The notes below the pieces were generated by a model. That model was not told where the DNA came from. It searched no databases and saw only the letters and a program-made list of their open reading frames with translations. The position numbers and the translations under genes are program-made. Of a DNA stretch of 64,000 nt, positions 52,150 through 61,790 are shown piece after piece. Origin of the DNA: an uncultured Campylobacter sp. Its GTDB lineage: Bacteria > Campylobacterota > Campylobacteria > Campylobacterales > Campylobacteraceae. The stretch's first letter is position 1. Each line of letters begins with the position of its first letter. Location of the stretch: NCBI RefSeq assembly GCF_938015785.1, contig NZ_CALLWC010000065.1, positions 62,001 through 126,000 of the forward strand, in the 5' to 3' direction.

Positions 52150-53894
52150 TGTTTAGCCACCCTATAAATTTCTTCTATACTAGTTACTCCGCGCGCAGCA
52201 CGTATAACACCATCTTCAAACATATCTATAAAACCCTCCTCCTTCGCTAAGGCTCTCATATCGTCCTTTGAGCCACCGTTAGCGATCAAGCTCTGCATTT
52301 TATCGGTAATAGGTAAAATTTCACTAATCATCTCACGCCCCATATAGCCCGTTTGACCGCATTGATCACAACCTACAGCCTTAAAAAATGTGTATTTTTC
52401 AGGCAAAAATTCCTTCAGCTGATCAAGCATTGATTTAGGCAGATTCGTAGGCTGCTTGCAGTGCGGGCAAAGCTTTCGCACGAGACGCTGTGCCTCTACT
52501 GCAATGAGCGCACCACTTATGAGGTAGGCCTCTATACCCATATCCACTATTCGCGGGATCGCACTAACGGCGTCGTTGGTGTGTAGGGTCGAGAAAACCA
52601 AGTGTCCCGTAAGAGCAGCCTGGATCGCGATCCTAAGGGTCTCTTGATCACGGATCTCACCGATCATTATGATGTCGGGGTCTTGTCTTAAGATCGAGCG
52701 CAATGCTGAAGCGAAGGTAAGACCCGCTTTTTCGTTAACTTGGACTTGTTGGATTAAATTTACTTGATACTCGACCGGATCTTCTACGGTAATGACCTTA
52801 GTATCGATATTTTTAATATCGTTTAGCGCCGCATATAGCGTCGTAGACTTACCGCTTCCCGTAGGTCCGGTAACCAAGATAATACCATATGGAGCCTTCA
52901 TAGCGTTATTAAATTTCTTAAAGCTATCAGGGTGCATGCCGAGCTTTTCCAGGCTTATGATAACTTTGGATTTATCTAGAATACGCATAACTGTAGATTC
53001 GCCGTTGATAATAGGCAGTGTCGAGATACGAAAGTCGTATTCGCGACCTGAAATTTTCATACTAAACCTACCGTCCTGCGGCTTGCGGCGCTCGGCAATA
53101 TCCATATTCGAAAGTAGCTTCAATCGGCTTACTAGCGGTGGATAGATATCTTTATCAAAGATAAAAATTTCAGCGAGCATTCCGTCGATTCTGGTACGCA
53201 CGACGCAGTTATTCTCGGTAGGCTCGATGTGAATATCACTACCGCGCATCTTAATAGACTGGCTGATTATCATCTCAATGAGCTTCAAAATCGCCGAGGT
53301 ATCATCGCTGCTTCCGCTACCGCCAGTGTTGGCGAGCTCTTTGCGGATCTCTGCTACGAGCCCCTTAATACTCTCTGAAAGCTCAAGCTTAGATAGATAT
53401 TTATTTACTTGATTTGGATCGGCTACTACGATTTTAAGCAGCTGTTTACTAAACATAGCCTGCGCTTTATCTTGCGACTCAAGATTAAACGGATCAGAAA
53501 AAGCAACGTAAATATTCAGATCATCCGCTTTAACCGGTATCACGCCGTATCTTTTAAGCTGTGCGGTAGGAGTGCGTTCTGATAGCCTAAAGTCTATGTC
53601 AATATCGTCTAAATTCATATACGACAGATTCATCTTTTTAGCTAGAATTTGCAAAAATTCCTTCGGATCCATCGAAAATTTTTCGCTTATATCGTCAAAT
53701 TCTATCTGACGACGCTTGTATAACTCAACTAAAATCGAGCAAAAATCATCCTGGCTTAGATAGTTATCTCCGACTAAAACCTCGCCTAGCGTCAAGCCGA
53801 TATCCATCTTGTCCTTTATTTCCGGAACAACGGTGCTAGTAAGGATATTGTTTCTTATTAAAATCGCAACAATCTGCTCTTCAATCTTCGTCAT
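52146..53894 (-). CDS. ctsE: GspE/PilB-type assembly ATPase
   Basis: 582 residues from the ATG at 53894; a TTG four codons earlier is possible. An N-terminal GspE_N-like domain (~60-170) precedes the ATPase: Walker A VTGPTGSGKSTTLY, Asp box DPVEYQVNLIQQVQVNEKAGLTF, Walker B IIMIGEIRDQETLRIAIQAALTGHLVFSTLHTND, and a zinc tetracysteine (CPHC ... CDQC). It powers the DNA-uptake pseudopilus; counterpart of C. jejuni CtsE. Overlaps the genes on both sides. Confidence 0.9.
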   Translation of the reverse strand: MTKIEEQIVAILIRNNILTSTVVPEIKDKMDIGLTLGEVLVGDNYLSQDDFCSILVELYKRRQIEFDDISEKFSMDPKEFLQILAKKMNLSYMNLDDIDIDFRLSERTPTAQLKRYGVIPVKADDLNIYVAFSDPFNLESQDKAQAMFSKQLLKIVVADPNQVNKYLSKLELSESIKGLVAEIRKELANTGGSGSSDDTSAILKLIEMIISQSIKMRGSDIHIEPTENNCVVRTRIDGMLAEIFIFDKDIYPPLVSRLKLLSNMDIAERRKPQDGRFSMKISGREYDFRISTLPIINGESTVMRILDKSKVIISLEKLGMHPDSFKKFNNAMKAPYGIILVTGPTGSGKSTTLYAALNDIKNIDTKVITVEDPVEYQVNLIQQVQVNEKAGLTFASALRSILRQDPDIIMIGEIRDQETLRIAIQAALTGHLVFSTLHTNDAVSAIPRIVDMGIEAYLISGALIAVEAQRLVRKLCPHCKQPTNLPKSMLDQLKEFLPEKYTFFKAVGCDQCGQTGYMGREMISEILPITDKMQSLIANGGSKDDMRALAKEEGFIDMFEDGVIRAARGVTSIEEIYRVAKQ

Positions 53895-53899
53895 CGCAA

Positions 53900-54439
53900 T
53901 CACCAATAAATTTTAATCGAGCTAAGCTTATCGCCAGCATAAATTGCAATTACCATCTTTTTTACCCCTTCCTCTTCTTTGATAAAAAGCTCGGCACGCT
54001 CGCCGTTTTCTAGGGTAAAGACATACGTATCACTCTTTTTTACGTATGCTCTCTCCGTAAATTTATCAAAAATTTCAGATAAAATATAATTAATTTTAGG
54101 CGTTCTTATATAGCTTATGTCTACGCCGTCGCAAAGCGCCAAATAAAGCATCTTTTTTTGAAAAATTATGGTCGAATAAAGAGAAGCATTCTCGCGAGCC
54201 TCTTTCGTCTTATAAAGCATCACCGTAGGCACGACAAGCTCATTTACTTTGTCCATCTTCAGGCACGCTTTAGCATACATATTTGCAAGCGCCTCGCTTT
54301 GTTCTTCAATGAATAAATTTCGCACGCTTTCTTGGCAGATACGGTTATACTGACCGATCTGATCCCAGTTGCGCACATCATCGGCGCTAACTGCAAATAA
54401 CAACGCGATCGCAAAAGCTAAAATATATAAAATTTTCAT
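53900..54439 (-). CDS. Secreted hypothetical protein of the transformation operon
   Basis: 179 residues with a signal peptide (MKILYILAFAIALLFAVSADD). The mature protein has two cysteines in QICQ/YAKACLKM-type contexts (NRICQESVRN, AKACLKMDK) and a beta-rich end (AELFIKEEEGVKKMVIAIYAGDKLSSIKIYW). I do not recognise a family. It overlaps neighbours on both sides and lies between the TPR protein and CtsE, so a periplasmic role in the DNA-uptake machine is likely by context only. Confidence 0.75.
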   Translation of the reverse strand: MKILYILAFAIALLFAVSADDVRNWDQIGQYNRICQESVRNLFIEEQSEALANMYAKACLKMDKVNELVVPTVMLYKTKEARENASLYSTIIFQKKMLYLALCDGVDISYIRTPKINYILSEIFDKFTERAYVKKSDTYVFTLENGERAELFIKEEEGVKKMVIAIYAGDKLSSIKIYW

Positions 54440-55440
54440 AGTTTATCGCTTCTTATCTTTGAAATGAGGTTAGAAATTTCGCTATTTTTCGCCTTTGCAT
54501 TAAAGGTTTCAAGAGCGTAAAGCGCGTCTTCTTTACGACCCTTTTTATAATTGGCTTTAGCAAAAATTATCCAGCTGGCGACGTTGTCCTTATCAAGCTC
54601 ATTTGACGTAAGAGCCCATTTGATCGCATTGTCGTAGTCTTTCTTATTATACGCTTCTTCGGCTAGCGATAGCGAATACTCAATCTTATTCGTCGCGTAA
54701 AATTTGCTCTCCAAGCTCTGCTTGTCTTCGCTTAAATTTGAAGTTTTTATCTCAATTCTAGAACTTAGTGGAGCGCTTGCAGTATTTGTAGAACCTCCAG
54801 AGAAATTTGATTTAGGCGGCAATGGAGCACGCCCAAAATCTATAACCTCGTTTTTAGGCGGCTGATTTGCGAAAGCTGCGTTATTGGTATTAGGTACGTT
54901 AAACGTAGGAACATTTTGATTGCCAAAATTCTGATTGCCAAAATTTTGACCGCCGAAATTTTGCGCCTGAGCCTGCCCGCCATAGTTTCCGCCATTTTCG
55001 TAATTATTGGTTATCTTAAACCCACCGGAATCCTCGCTGGATAGCACACCCACATCGTTTAAATTTAAGCTTGGGCGTTCCTTTTCGTGCTTAGAAGTAC
55101 GGGCAACTTTCGGCGCGCTAATGTTGTAATCCTCTTTGGAGATATTATTTTGCACTGCAAGATCTGCCGCCTGCTGCTCGGCATCATTAGCAGAATTTGA
55201 AGCACCGCCCTTGTCCTCAATATTTTGATTGATACTTGCCATACTGACGCTATCACTATCTTTAAGCAGCCAAAATATCGCTCCGATCGCAACCGAGATC
55301 AATATCAAAAGCCCCAAAATCGTCTTGTCGAATCTCAATACGAAATTCGGCTTAGATTTCAGGAAAGAAAACTGCTTTCTATTTTTGTTATACTCTTCCC
55401 ATTTTTTTTCAAGTTCGTTTACTTCGTAAAATTCAAGCAT
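54436..55440 (-). CDS. Bitopic TPR protein of the transformation operon
   Basis: 334 residues. A charged cytoplasmic N-terminus (~50 residues), one membrane helix (TILGLLILISVAIGAIFWLL), a long Asn/Gly/Gln-rich periplasmic stretch with repeats NFGGQNFGNQNFGNQNV (about residues 165-182), and a C-terminal TPR-like helical part (SLAEEAYNKKDYDNAIKWALTSNELDKDN). The place and build match the uncharacterised gene between ctsE and ctsP in C. jejuni, as I remember that locus. It may position the secretin or pseudopilus assembly. Overlaps the AAA ATPase gene by 5 bases. Confidence 0.78.
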   Translation of the reverse strand: MLEFYEVNELEKKWEEYNKNRKQFSFLKSKPNFVLRFDKTILGLLILISVAIGAIFWLLKDSDSVSMASINQNIEDKGGASNSANDAEQQAADLAVQNNISKEDYNISAPKVARTSKHEKERPSLNLNDVGVLSSEDSGGFKITNNYENGGNYGGQAQAQNFGGQNFGNQNFGNQNVPTFNVPNTNNAAFANQPPKNEVIDFGRAPLPPKSNFSGGSTNTASAPLSSRIEIKTSNLSEDKQSLESKFYATNKIEYSLSLAEEAYNKKDYDNAIKWALTSNELDKDNVASWIIFAKANYKKGRKEDALYALETFNAKAKNSEISNLISKIRSDKL

Positions 55441-56263
55441 TTATTATCCCCGAGCCTATCGCTGCCATCTCTATAATTTTATTATTAATCTGCGAAAAAC
55501 TAATTTCCGTAGGTTTATTTACTTCGTAATACTCAAAAAGCTCATACATCTTATACATAAGCTTGTTGATGTTCCTCATGTTGCCGTCCGTTAAATTTAA
55601 AATCAAATCGAAATTATCGTCGCTAAACATAAAATAGTATTGTTGAAAGCCATGAAGCACAAGCTTCTTTTCAATATACAGCTTGACTTCGCCTAAATTT
55701 GAATTAGGAAGCTCGATGCTCTCCCAAATTCTGGTTTTAAAATAATCCTTTGCGAGGCGATCTTCCTCGTCCGTCTTATGAACCGTAAATAAAAATTTAA
55801 ATAGTCTCGTATCTGCCATAAGGCGAATTTTTTCTATCAAATTCCCAGGATACAGCTGAGCCTCATCAAGCAAAATAACGACCTGCTCTACCGCTCCGAC
55901 ATTGGTAGAGATGCCAAACCTTTCTCTATAAATCCGCATAAAATTTTCATAATTATCAATCGGCTCGCTAGGAGTAGAATGAAAAATCTGCGAATAAAGC
56001 TCTAAGAAAAATTCTTTCTCATCAAAAAACGGTTGCGGTACAAATACGACTCTTACCTTTTTTTCAAGATCGACCTTGATCTTATTAAGCAAAAATGTTT
56101 TGCCGCAACCCGGTTTGCCGTAGAAAAGTATAAGTTTTAACGGCTTTTGCAAAGCATTTAAAATTTTATGATAAGCAAGGGTAGATTTATCGAGATTAAC
56201 GAAGTCCGAGACTTCGTTATCCTCGATAAAAATCTCCTTGATCGCCGTATAATTATTACTCAT
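55433..56263 (-). CDS. ctsP: AAA ATPase (ExeA/CtsP-like)
   Basis: 276 residues. Walker A is LFYGKPGCGKTFLLNKI (around residue 43-58) and Walker B VVILLDEAQLYPGNL (around residue 128-142), the order of ExeA/GspA-type ATPases. The C-terminal half has a helical lid (NLTDGNMRNINKLMYKMYELFEYYEV). Counterpart of CtsP, a nucleotide-binding protein required for transformation in C. jejuni. Starts 8 bases inside the secretin gene's end. Confidence 0.85.
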   Translation of the reverse strand: MSNNYTAIKEIFIEDNEVSDFVNLDKSTLAYHKILNALQKPLKLILFYGKPGCGKTFLLNKIKVDLEKKVRVVFVPQPFFDEKEFFLELYSQIFHSTPSEPIDNYENFMRIYRERFGISTNVGAVEQVVILLDEAQLYPGNLIEKIRLMADTRLFKFLFTVHKTDEEDRLAKDYFKTRIWESIELPNSNLGEVKLYIEKKLVLHGFQQYYFMFSDDNFDLILNLTDGNMRNINKLMYKMYELFEYYEVNKPTEISFSQINNKIIEMAAIGSGIINA

Positions 56264-57764
56264 TTTCGTAGATGGATTTTGAGTAACCTAGCTCTTTAAG
56301 CGAAGTAGCAAGCGGCGCGCCAGTATTGTCGATGATATGTGGAGTTACTACGAAGATTAGCTCCGACGTGCTCAAAACATCGGCAGTGCTTTTGAAAAGA
56401 TTTCCGATTAGCGGAATTTCAGCTAGCACAGGCACCCTAGTGTTATTCTTGGACTTAGTTGCGCCGATTAAACCGCCTAAAATTACAGTATCGCCATCAT
56501 CTACCCAAACTACACTAGAGAGTTTCTTTTGCAAAGTATCAGGTGCGATATCTCTTCTGCCATTCTCTCTCCTTACATTATCTTCCGCATATTTAAGAGA
56601 ACTTAAAGATGGATTAATTCGCAACATAATCCTATTATCATCTGAAATTTCAGGCAAGATATTCAAAAGAATACCTACAAAGATCGAATACTGATCATCC
56701 GACTGAGTATCTCCACCTTGATAATCACCTGTAGTAGTGGATTTCAATACGTAGTTAATGGTATCACCTACGGAGATAATAGCTGGCTGATTATTCATCG
56801 TAGTTACTTTAGGACTAGATATGATTTTGGTTTTGCCCTTAGTCTCTAGGAAATTAATTAAACCGTCGATATTAAAATTTAGATTAGCCCCTATCGTCCA
56901 AGTTCCGTGAGTATCGCTAGCCTTTCCTCTATTTCCGTTATCTATGTGATAGCCTGAAAGTTTCTTTGGATCCCCGCCCACATAGGTATTAAATCCTAGT
57001 TGAAATTTACTCCAATCAATACCAGTAGTGTATTCGTTATTTAGCTCGACAGATATGATATTTACGTCTAGCAAGACTTGGCGACTAAGGCGTTTTTGCA
57101 TACCGCTTAGATATCTATCGACGCGAGCTATCTGAGACTTCATAGCAGTAACGGTTACCAAACCGGCATTTTGATTTATAATAGGAGCGACTGCGACATA
57201 TTTTTCGGTACCGTTATTTAGAACAGAGGTGATTTCCTCGCTAATCTTCTCCCAAAAATCGAATTTCTCTTTGGTAGTGATCTTATTATCTTCTTTATTT
57301 TCTTTATCGTCACTATCATCCACTTTTGTAGGTGCGGAATCGACAGAAGATTTAGTAACAGCAGTACCTTCTCTAATAGAAGTGATGTAATCCACTTTAA
57401 AAGTCCTAGTCTCTAGCGCTGAAATTTTTAATATGCCATGAGAATACTCATAGCTTAAATTATTCTCTTTTATGAGTAGATCTAAAACTTCGCGTAAAGA
57501 AAGGTCTTTGATGCTTACGCCTTGCAGTGGCTTACTCATCTCCTCTTGAGCGATAGCATCTTTTGCTACCACTGAGAAGCGGCACATATCAGATAGCTGA
57601 GTTAGCATCTCGTTTAGCGTAACGGTATCGTTAATCTTAATATTTAGCGCCTTCCTATCGCAGTTACCTGCAGTTGCGGGAGCGGCATATAGACTAGTAG
57701 CCGTAACAGACAAAGCAAGCATAGCGGCTATGCTAAGCTTTTTACTTATATGTAATAATGACAT
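56256..57764 (-). CDS. ctsD: Secretin (PilQ/GspD-like)
   Basis: 502 residues with a signal peptide (AAMLALSVTATSLYAAP). An STN/N-domain (INDTVTLNEMLTQLSDMCRFSVVAKDA), a variable Asp/Glu/Lys spacer, then the secretin core (RQVLLDVNIISVELNNEYTT, KTKIISSPKVTTMNNQPAIISVGDTINY, TVILGGLIGATKSKNNTRVPVLAEIPLIGNLFKSTADVLSTSELIFVVTPHII). It forms the outer-membrane ring for DNA uptake; counterpart of CtsD. Tightly coupled to its neighbours. Confidence 0.92.
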   Translation of the reverse strand: MSLLHISKKLSIAAMLALSVTATSLYAAPATAGNCDRKALNIKINDTVTLNEMLTQLSDMCRFSVVAKDAIAQEEMSKPLQGVSIKDLSLREVLDLLIKENNLSYEYSHGILKISALETRTFKVDYITSIREGTAVTKSSVDSAPTKVDDSDDKENKEDNKITTKEKFDFWEKISEEITSVLNNGTEKYVAVAPIINQNAGLVTVTAMKSQIARVDRYLSGMQKRLSRQVLLDVNIISVELNNEYTTGIDWSKFQLGFNTYVGGDPKKLSGYHIDNGNRGKASDTHGTWTIGANLNFNIDGLINFLETKGKTKIISSPKVTTMNNQPAIISVGDTINYVLKSTTTGDYQGGDTQSDDQYSIFVGILLNILPEISDDNRIMLRINPSLSSLKYAEDNVRRENGRRDIAPDTLQKKLSSVVWVDDGDTVILGGLIGATKSKNNTRVPVLAEIPLIGNLFKSTADVLSTSELIFVVTPHIIDNTGAPLATSLKELGYSKSIYENE

Positions 57765-58170
57765 TTTGACTTCCTTGTTTTAGTGTTAGTTCGACTTTAT
57801 TTTCATCGTCGTTGGTAATAATAACGCTATTACCCGTTATTTGCACGATCTTATATGAGCCTACATACTCGCCCAAACCATACCACTTATCGTTTAGCTT
57901 AACCTTATCGCCCATAATACCTACTAGCTGATAACCTAGGTCCACCTGCTGATTAGCTTCTCTAGGTGCATTAGCTTCTTTAGGATAAAACGGATCTTGC
58001 AAAGAAGCTATCTGCTCATCGCTAAGACCCACTCTAGGCTTACTAAGATCATCGAATATCGCATCGTACTTAGCTTTATAGGCTCCATTACTAGGCGCCA
58101 CCGTCTGATTATTATCTACAGCAAATAGAGCAGTAGAAAGTAGCAAAGAGCATAAAATTAACTTTTTCAT
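57742..58170 (-). CDS. PilP-like periplasmic pilot protein
   Basis: 142 residues with a signal peptide (KKLILCSLLLSTALFAVDN). The mature C-terminal half (LGYQLVGIMGDKVKLNDKWYGLGEYVGSYKIVQITGNSVIITNDDENKVELTLKQGS) is a small beta domain like PilP/GspC HR domains that bind the secretin. It lies directly before the secretin gene, overlapping it by 23 bases. The C. jejuni gene in this place is ctsR as I remember it, but I leave the symbol open. Confidence 0.75.
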   Translation of the reverse strand: MKKLILCSLLLSTALFAVDNNQTVAPSNGAYKAKYDAIFDDLSKPRVGLSDEQIASLQDPFYPKEANAPREANQQVDLGYQLVGIMGDKVKLNDKWYGLGEYVGSYKIVQITGNSVIITNDDENKVELTLKQGSQNVIITYK

Positions 58171-58823
58171 TAGTAATTTACTCCCCAGATAGATATACCG
58201 ATGCTTCCACCGATTTTGCCATTTTTAGTGGCATTGATATCCATCTTATTTACATCTACGATCATCTCCGATTGTTCTATAAGATTGATATACCTAAGGA
58301 CGTTCGAAAATGCTCCTTCAAATTTCACATCTATATCCAGCAAGGCTTCAGGCTGAAAAATTTGTTTGATGCTAGGCTCTCTTCTATCGCTGTGAATAGC
58401 GTAAATTTTAATATTGTTATTCTCTGCGATCGTTGAGAGGCTATCCATAAATTTAGCCCAGTTCTTTTCATTATAGGTAAGCTTTGAAATTTCTTTTAGC
58501 TTGCCGTCTAGATACCCACGCTCTTCAATAATATTGTTAAGGTTGGTCCTAGCACCATTGAGGATATTGCGTTTATTATTAACAAAAGCATCAGGATCAC
58601 CGCCAAAAAACTCGTTATATTCTCTTTGTGCGCCTTCAAGCTTAGTCGTGGCAGTACTTAGATTAGTTTCGCTCTTCTCTAAATACGGATCGGCTTGCTG
58701 ACTTAAAATAAAGTAAGCTACCACACCTACAAACAATAAAGCTATGTAAAAATAGTTATTTGCACTATTCCCCTTGGAGGCAAACCATTGATCAAGTTGA
58801 TCTAATGAACTTTTCTTTTTCAT
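58170..58823 (-). CDS. PilO-like inner membrane protein
   Basis: 217 residues. Short cytoplasmic start, one membrane helix (NYFYIALLFVGVVAYFILS), a coiled coil (LEKSETNLSTATTKLEGAQ, about residues 50-110) and a ferredoxin-like periplasmic domain (KIYAIHSDRREPSIKQIFQ, LRYINLIEQSEMIVDVNKMDI). This is the PilO layout in type IV pilus alignment complexes. Shares the stop/start base with its neighbours in the operon. Confidence 0.78.
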   Translation of the reverse strand: MKKKSSLDQLDQWFASKGNSANNYFYIALLFVGVVAYFILSQQADPYLEKSETNLSTATTKLEGAQREYNEFFGGDPDAFVNNKRNILNGARTNLNNIIEERGYLDGKLKEISKLTYNEKNWAKFMDSLSTIAENNNIKIYAIHSDRREPSIKQIFQPEALLDIDVKFEGAFSNVLRYINLIEQSEMIVDVNKMDINATKNGKIGGSIGISIWGVNY

Positions 58824-60343
58824 TATCTAACCTCCACACTGATATTGCTATCGTAAAAGACAGTTTTATTACCCTCTTGTAGCGCGATTGTTTTAGTATC
58901 CACGCCATACACCTCTTTTTTACTGATATCCTCTAAAAGCTCAGTCATCTGCTTATCGTTTTTGGTGCGCACCTGAACAGTTAGAGTCCTATTCTCATCA
59001 CCGATCCTAACCATATTGCCCTTATTTTTAACGACCATATTGGTTAGCTCGAAAATAGAAACACCCTTCATAGCGTAATTGTTTTTCTTATCTAAGATGG
59101 CATTAATTAGATCGCGCCTGTCGTTAAGCTCCTTGCCGCTCTTAGCAGCCTGGGCATTTACCTCTTTAGTCTCTTTATCCAAACGCGCACTTTCAGTTCT
59201 AGCAGGACCCATCTTTTCCTCTAAACCTTTATATTCGCTAGTTTTATCATCAGCTACCATATTATTATAATAGCCGTAGCCGAAGTTATACGCAGGATAC
59301 ACAGCCCCAAGTAAGCAACCTAACAACATATAGCCTATCAGCTTGCCGGTTGATCTTTGGGTCAAAGGCGGAGGTCTCATAAACGGCGAGTAGTTGTGAT
59401 CGTCGTCTTTGGTAACCAAATAATCTTGACCTACCAAAAACATCAAAATATCTAGCTGAGTGAGCGGATAATCTTTTGCGTTGATTGCAACGTTAAAATT
59501 AAAATCCTTGTATCTTAGCTTTAGATTATTTTCAACAAAAACCTCGATCGCAGGAATTTTACCGATATCCGTTCCGATATAGACATTTTGAATATTGACG
59601 TTGTAAATTTTACTAATACCGTTTAACACGTCATTGATGTAGTAAAACATATCGTCAAAAATTTGGATCATATAATCGCGTTCGGTCGGATTTTCTAAAT
59701 TTACTCCCTGCTTGGAAAGCAATCTATAAAAACTCTCTTCATCGACTCTACTGCCGACTAGCTCAACATATTTTTCATGCAAGAATTTTAGGTTATATCT
59801 TACTTGACGAGATTGAAAATATTCGCCGTTTTGATACACTACCAAAAACGCATCGTCGCGCTGCAAGTAGATGAAGCAGTCGATTCCGTCGCGAGTTAGG
59901 ACGCCTCTATTATACAAGCCCTCGTATAAAAACGGAGCCATAGCCACATAGTCGATGTAGTTCGTCCTAGCGGCGATCGCATCGAATTCTGAAGTGAGTT
60001 TGGCATTATCTACGACGAAAACATTAAAAATTCTATCGTCGCCGCCAGCGCCTATTACCTCACTATAGGTGATTTTGTAATCCAAAGCGGTGTCAAGCCC
60101 CAGCTCCTCATACACCTTAACGACGATCGCATCTAAAAGATCCGCGTCCTCTACCGATCTGCTTATCTCGACCGTCGCAGTCATTATATCCTTATACGGA
60201 ATATATGAGACGTAAGTTTCCTTCGCACGATTCGCTTTTGAGAAGTCGTGCTCGAAAACTTCATTCTCACTTAGACCGAATATGGTTTGCGTGACTTTGT
60301 TAATCGCAACAATCGAACTAGCATTTTTACTATTCTTTGCCAT
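58823..60343 (-). CDS. PilM-PilN-like fusion protein of the transformation operon
   Basis: 506 residues from the ATG at 60343 (AAGTGGAG upstream); an upstream in-frame start at 60409 lies in the promoter and is rejected. Residues ~1-300 look like a cytoplasmic, actin-like PilM-type domain (VYQNGEYFQSRQVRYNLKFLHE, IQNVYIGTDIGKIPAIEVFVE). A membrane helix follows (KLIGYMLLGCLLGAVYPAYNF, about 334-356), then a coiled coil and a small periplasmic domain like PilN (NMVRIGDENRTLTVQVRTKNDKQMTELLEDI). PilM and PilN are normally separate interacting proteins. First gene of the operon. Confidence 0.7.
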   Translation of the reverse strand: MAKNSKNASSIVAINKVTQTIFGLSENEVFEHDFSKANRAKETYVSYIPYKDIMTATVEISRSVEDADLLDAIVVKVYEELGLDTALDYKITYSEVIGAGGDDRIFNVFVVDNAKLTSEFDAIAARTNYIDYVAMAPFLYEGLYNRGVLTRDGIDCFIYLQRDDAFLVVYQNGEYFQSRQVRYNLKFLHEKYVELVGSRVDEESFYRLLSKQGVNLENPTERDYMIQIFDDMFYYINDVLNGISKIYNVNIQNVYIGTDIGKIPAIEVFVENNLKLRYKDFNFNVAINAKDYPLTQLDILMFLVGQDYLVTKDDDHNYSPFMRPPPLTQRSTGKLIGYMLLGCLLGAVYPAYNFGYGYYNNMVADDKTSEYKGLEEKMGPARTESARLDKETKEVNAQAAKSGKELNDRRDLINAILDKKNNYAMKGVSIFELTNMVVKNKGNMVRIGDENRTLTVQVRTKNDKQMTELLEDISKKEVYGVDTKTIALQEGNKTVFYDSNISVEVR

Positions 60344-60380
60344 AACACTCCACTTCCAAATGAAATTTTCTACGCTGCTA

Positions 60381-60409
60381 ATACTAATAGAAATAAAATA
60401 AAATGTCAA
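60381..60409 (-). promoter_or_regulatory. Promoter of the transformation operon
   Basis: On the minus strand TTGACA (60409-60404) and TAGTAT (60386-60381) are 17 bases apart. The -35 box overlaps the era stop codon. The start of the first operon gene is 38 bases downstream. The near-consensus -35 is unusual for this genus. Confidence 0.65.
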
Positions 60410-61275
60410 TAGATAAAATCGGTTTTTACCCTAAATTCGTCATTTTTCCAGCTTTTTTTTACAAAAACCGTTAATTTTAAGTAAATTTTGACCTTAGAAA
60501 AATTTGAAATTAACTTTTTGGCTCGAATTCCGATCCGTTTGATCGCCTCGCCGTTTTTGCCGATTAACATCTCTTTGTGTGAATTGCTGTCCGTTATGAT
60601 CCGCGCATATACCGAGATCAGACCGGGTTTTTCCACCACTTTTTCCATCACGACGTCGCTGCAATACGGGATCTCGTCGCTCATACTCTCAAAGATCGCC
60701 TCAAGTATGAAGTCGCGGTAAATTTCGCGCTCGTTGGTCGCGCTTAAAATTTCAGGATCGTAAAAGTACTCATGCTCGGGCAAAATTTTACAAATTTCAT
60801 CCAAAACCTGCTTTTTATAGACCCTTTTTTTGATGCTAACGGGGATTATCGCTTCGAATTTATCGGTAAATTTTTGATATTGCAGCAGCTTTTGCACGAT
60901 CTTTTCGTCGTTTGCTTCGTCTATTTTGGTTAGAATCACGATGTGTTTGGTGCTGGGGTTTAAATTTAAAAATTTCTCGTATTCTGAGGTATCGTCGTGC
61001 ACGGGCGCCAAAAACAGCACCAGATCGCAGCCCTCAATCGCCCCGAGCGCCACTTCGACCATCAGCTTATTCATCAGCTTGGTGCTTTCGTGCAGCCCCG
61101 GCGTGTCCGTGAAAATCACCTGATCTGCGCCGTTCATCGCGATGCCGTTAATCTTACGGCGCGTGGCGTTGATCTTGTGTGAGACGAGCGAAATTTTCTC
61201 GCCGCAGAGGTAGTTTAACAGCGAGCTCTTGCCCGCATTGGTCCGCCCGATGAGCGTTACAAATCCGCTTTTCAT
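60406..61275 (-). CDS. era: GTPase Era
   Basis: 289 residues. G-domain motifs: G1 GRTNAGKSSLLN (10-21), G3 DTPGLHES, G4 TKID; the C-terminal KH domain includes GKNGEAIKRIGIRAKKLI. It binds 16S rRNA near its 3' end in small-subunit assembly. ATG with TAAGGAAAAT upstream. The order rplI-hslV-hslU-era is the same as I remember for C. jejuni, but here a 515-base spacer separates hslU and era. Confidence 0.95.
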   Translation of the reverse strand: MKSGFVTLIGRTNAGKSSLLNYLCGEKISLVSHKINATRRKINGIAMNGADQVIFTDTPGLHESTKLMNKLMVEVALGAIEGCDLVLFLAPVHDDTSEYEKFLNLNPSTKHIVILTKIDEANDEKIVQKLLQYQKFTDKFEAIIPVSIKKRVYKKQVLDEICKILPEHEYFYDPEILSATNEREIYRDFILEAIFESMSDEIPYCSDVVMEKVVEKPGLISVYARIITDSNSHKEMLIGKNGEAIKRIGIRAKKLISNFSKVKIYLKLTVFVKKSWKNDEFRVKTDFIY

Positions 61276-61790
61276 ATTTTCCTTAAATTTATAAATTTTA
61301 TCCTGTTCGCGACCGCAGCGTTAAGCTCTTGCGGGTAAATTCTAAAATCTAGTTTTGCGCAGGCTGGCTCTTGCACAAGCGGTTGAAATTTGAAATTCTG
61401 CCATCACATAAGCGGATAAAATTTAAAATTTCAAGCTGCACGGTAGCGCTAAATTTTACCCGCCTCGGCGCAGAATTCTATCCACTTTAAATCTCGCGAG
61501 CTGTAAATTCTGCAGCTTTGTAAATATTATCTACGAAATTTTAAATTTCATCCCACGACGACATTATATATAGTCCGCGCCGCGCAGAATTAAATCATCC
61601 TTGAAATTTTACAATCTTAAAATTTCAAAGCATCGTCAAATTTAAAAGGACGAAATTCTGCGCATTTTAAAATTCCGCTACATTTTGCGCCCGAAATTCC
61701 AGCGCTTTGCAAATTCTAAGAGCGCATAATTTTCGCTATCCGCAAAATTCCGCGACTCTGCAGAATTCTAAGAGTAGCTACCGTGCCGCC
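61276..61790. other. Repeat-rich spacer between hslU and era
   Basis: About 515 bases, with alternating AAATTTTA/AAATTTCA words and GC-rich bits; the motif 'gcagaattct(a)' recurs (around 61471, 61520, 61649, 61760). A TATATA-containing patch near 61565 might include an era promoter. No frame of note. Confidence 0.6.
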
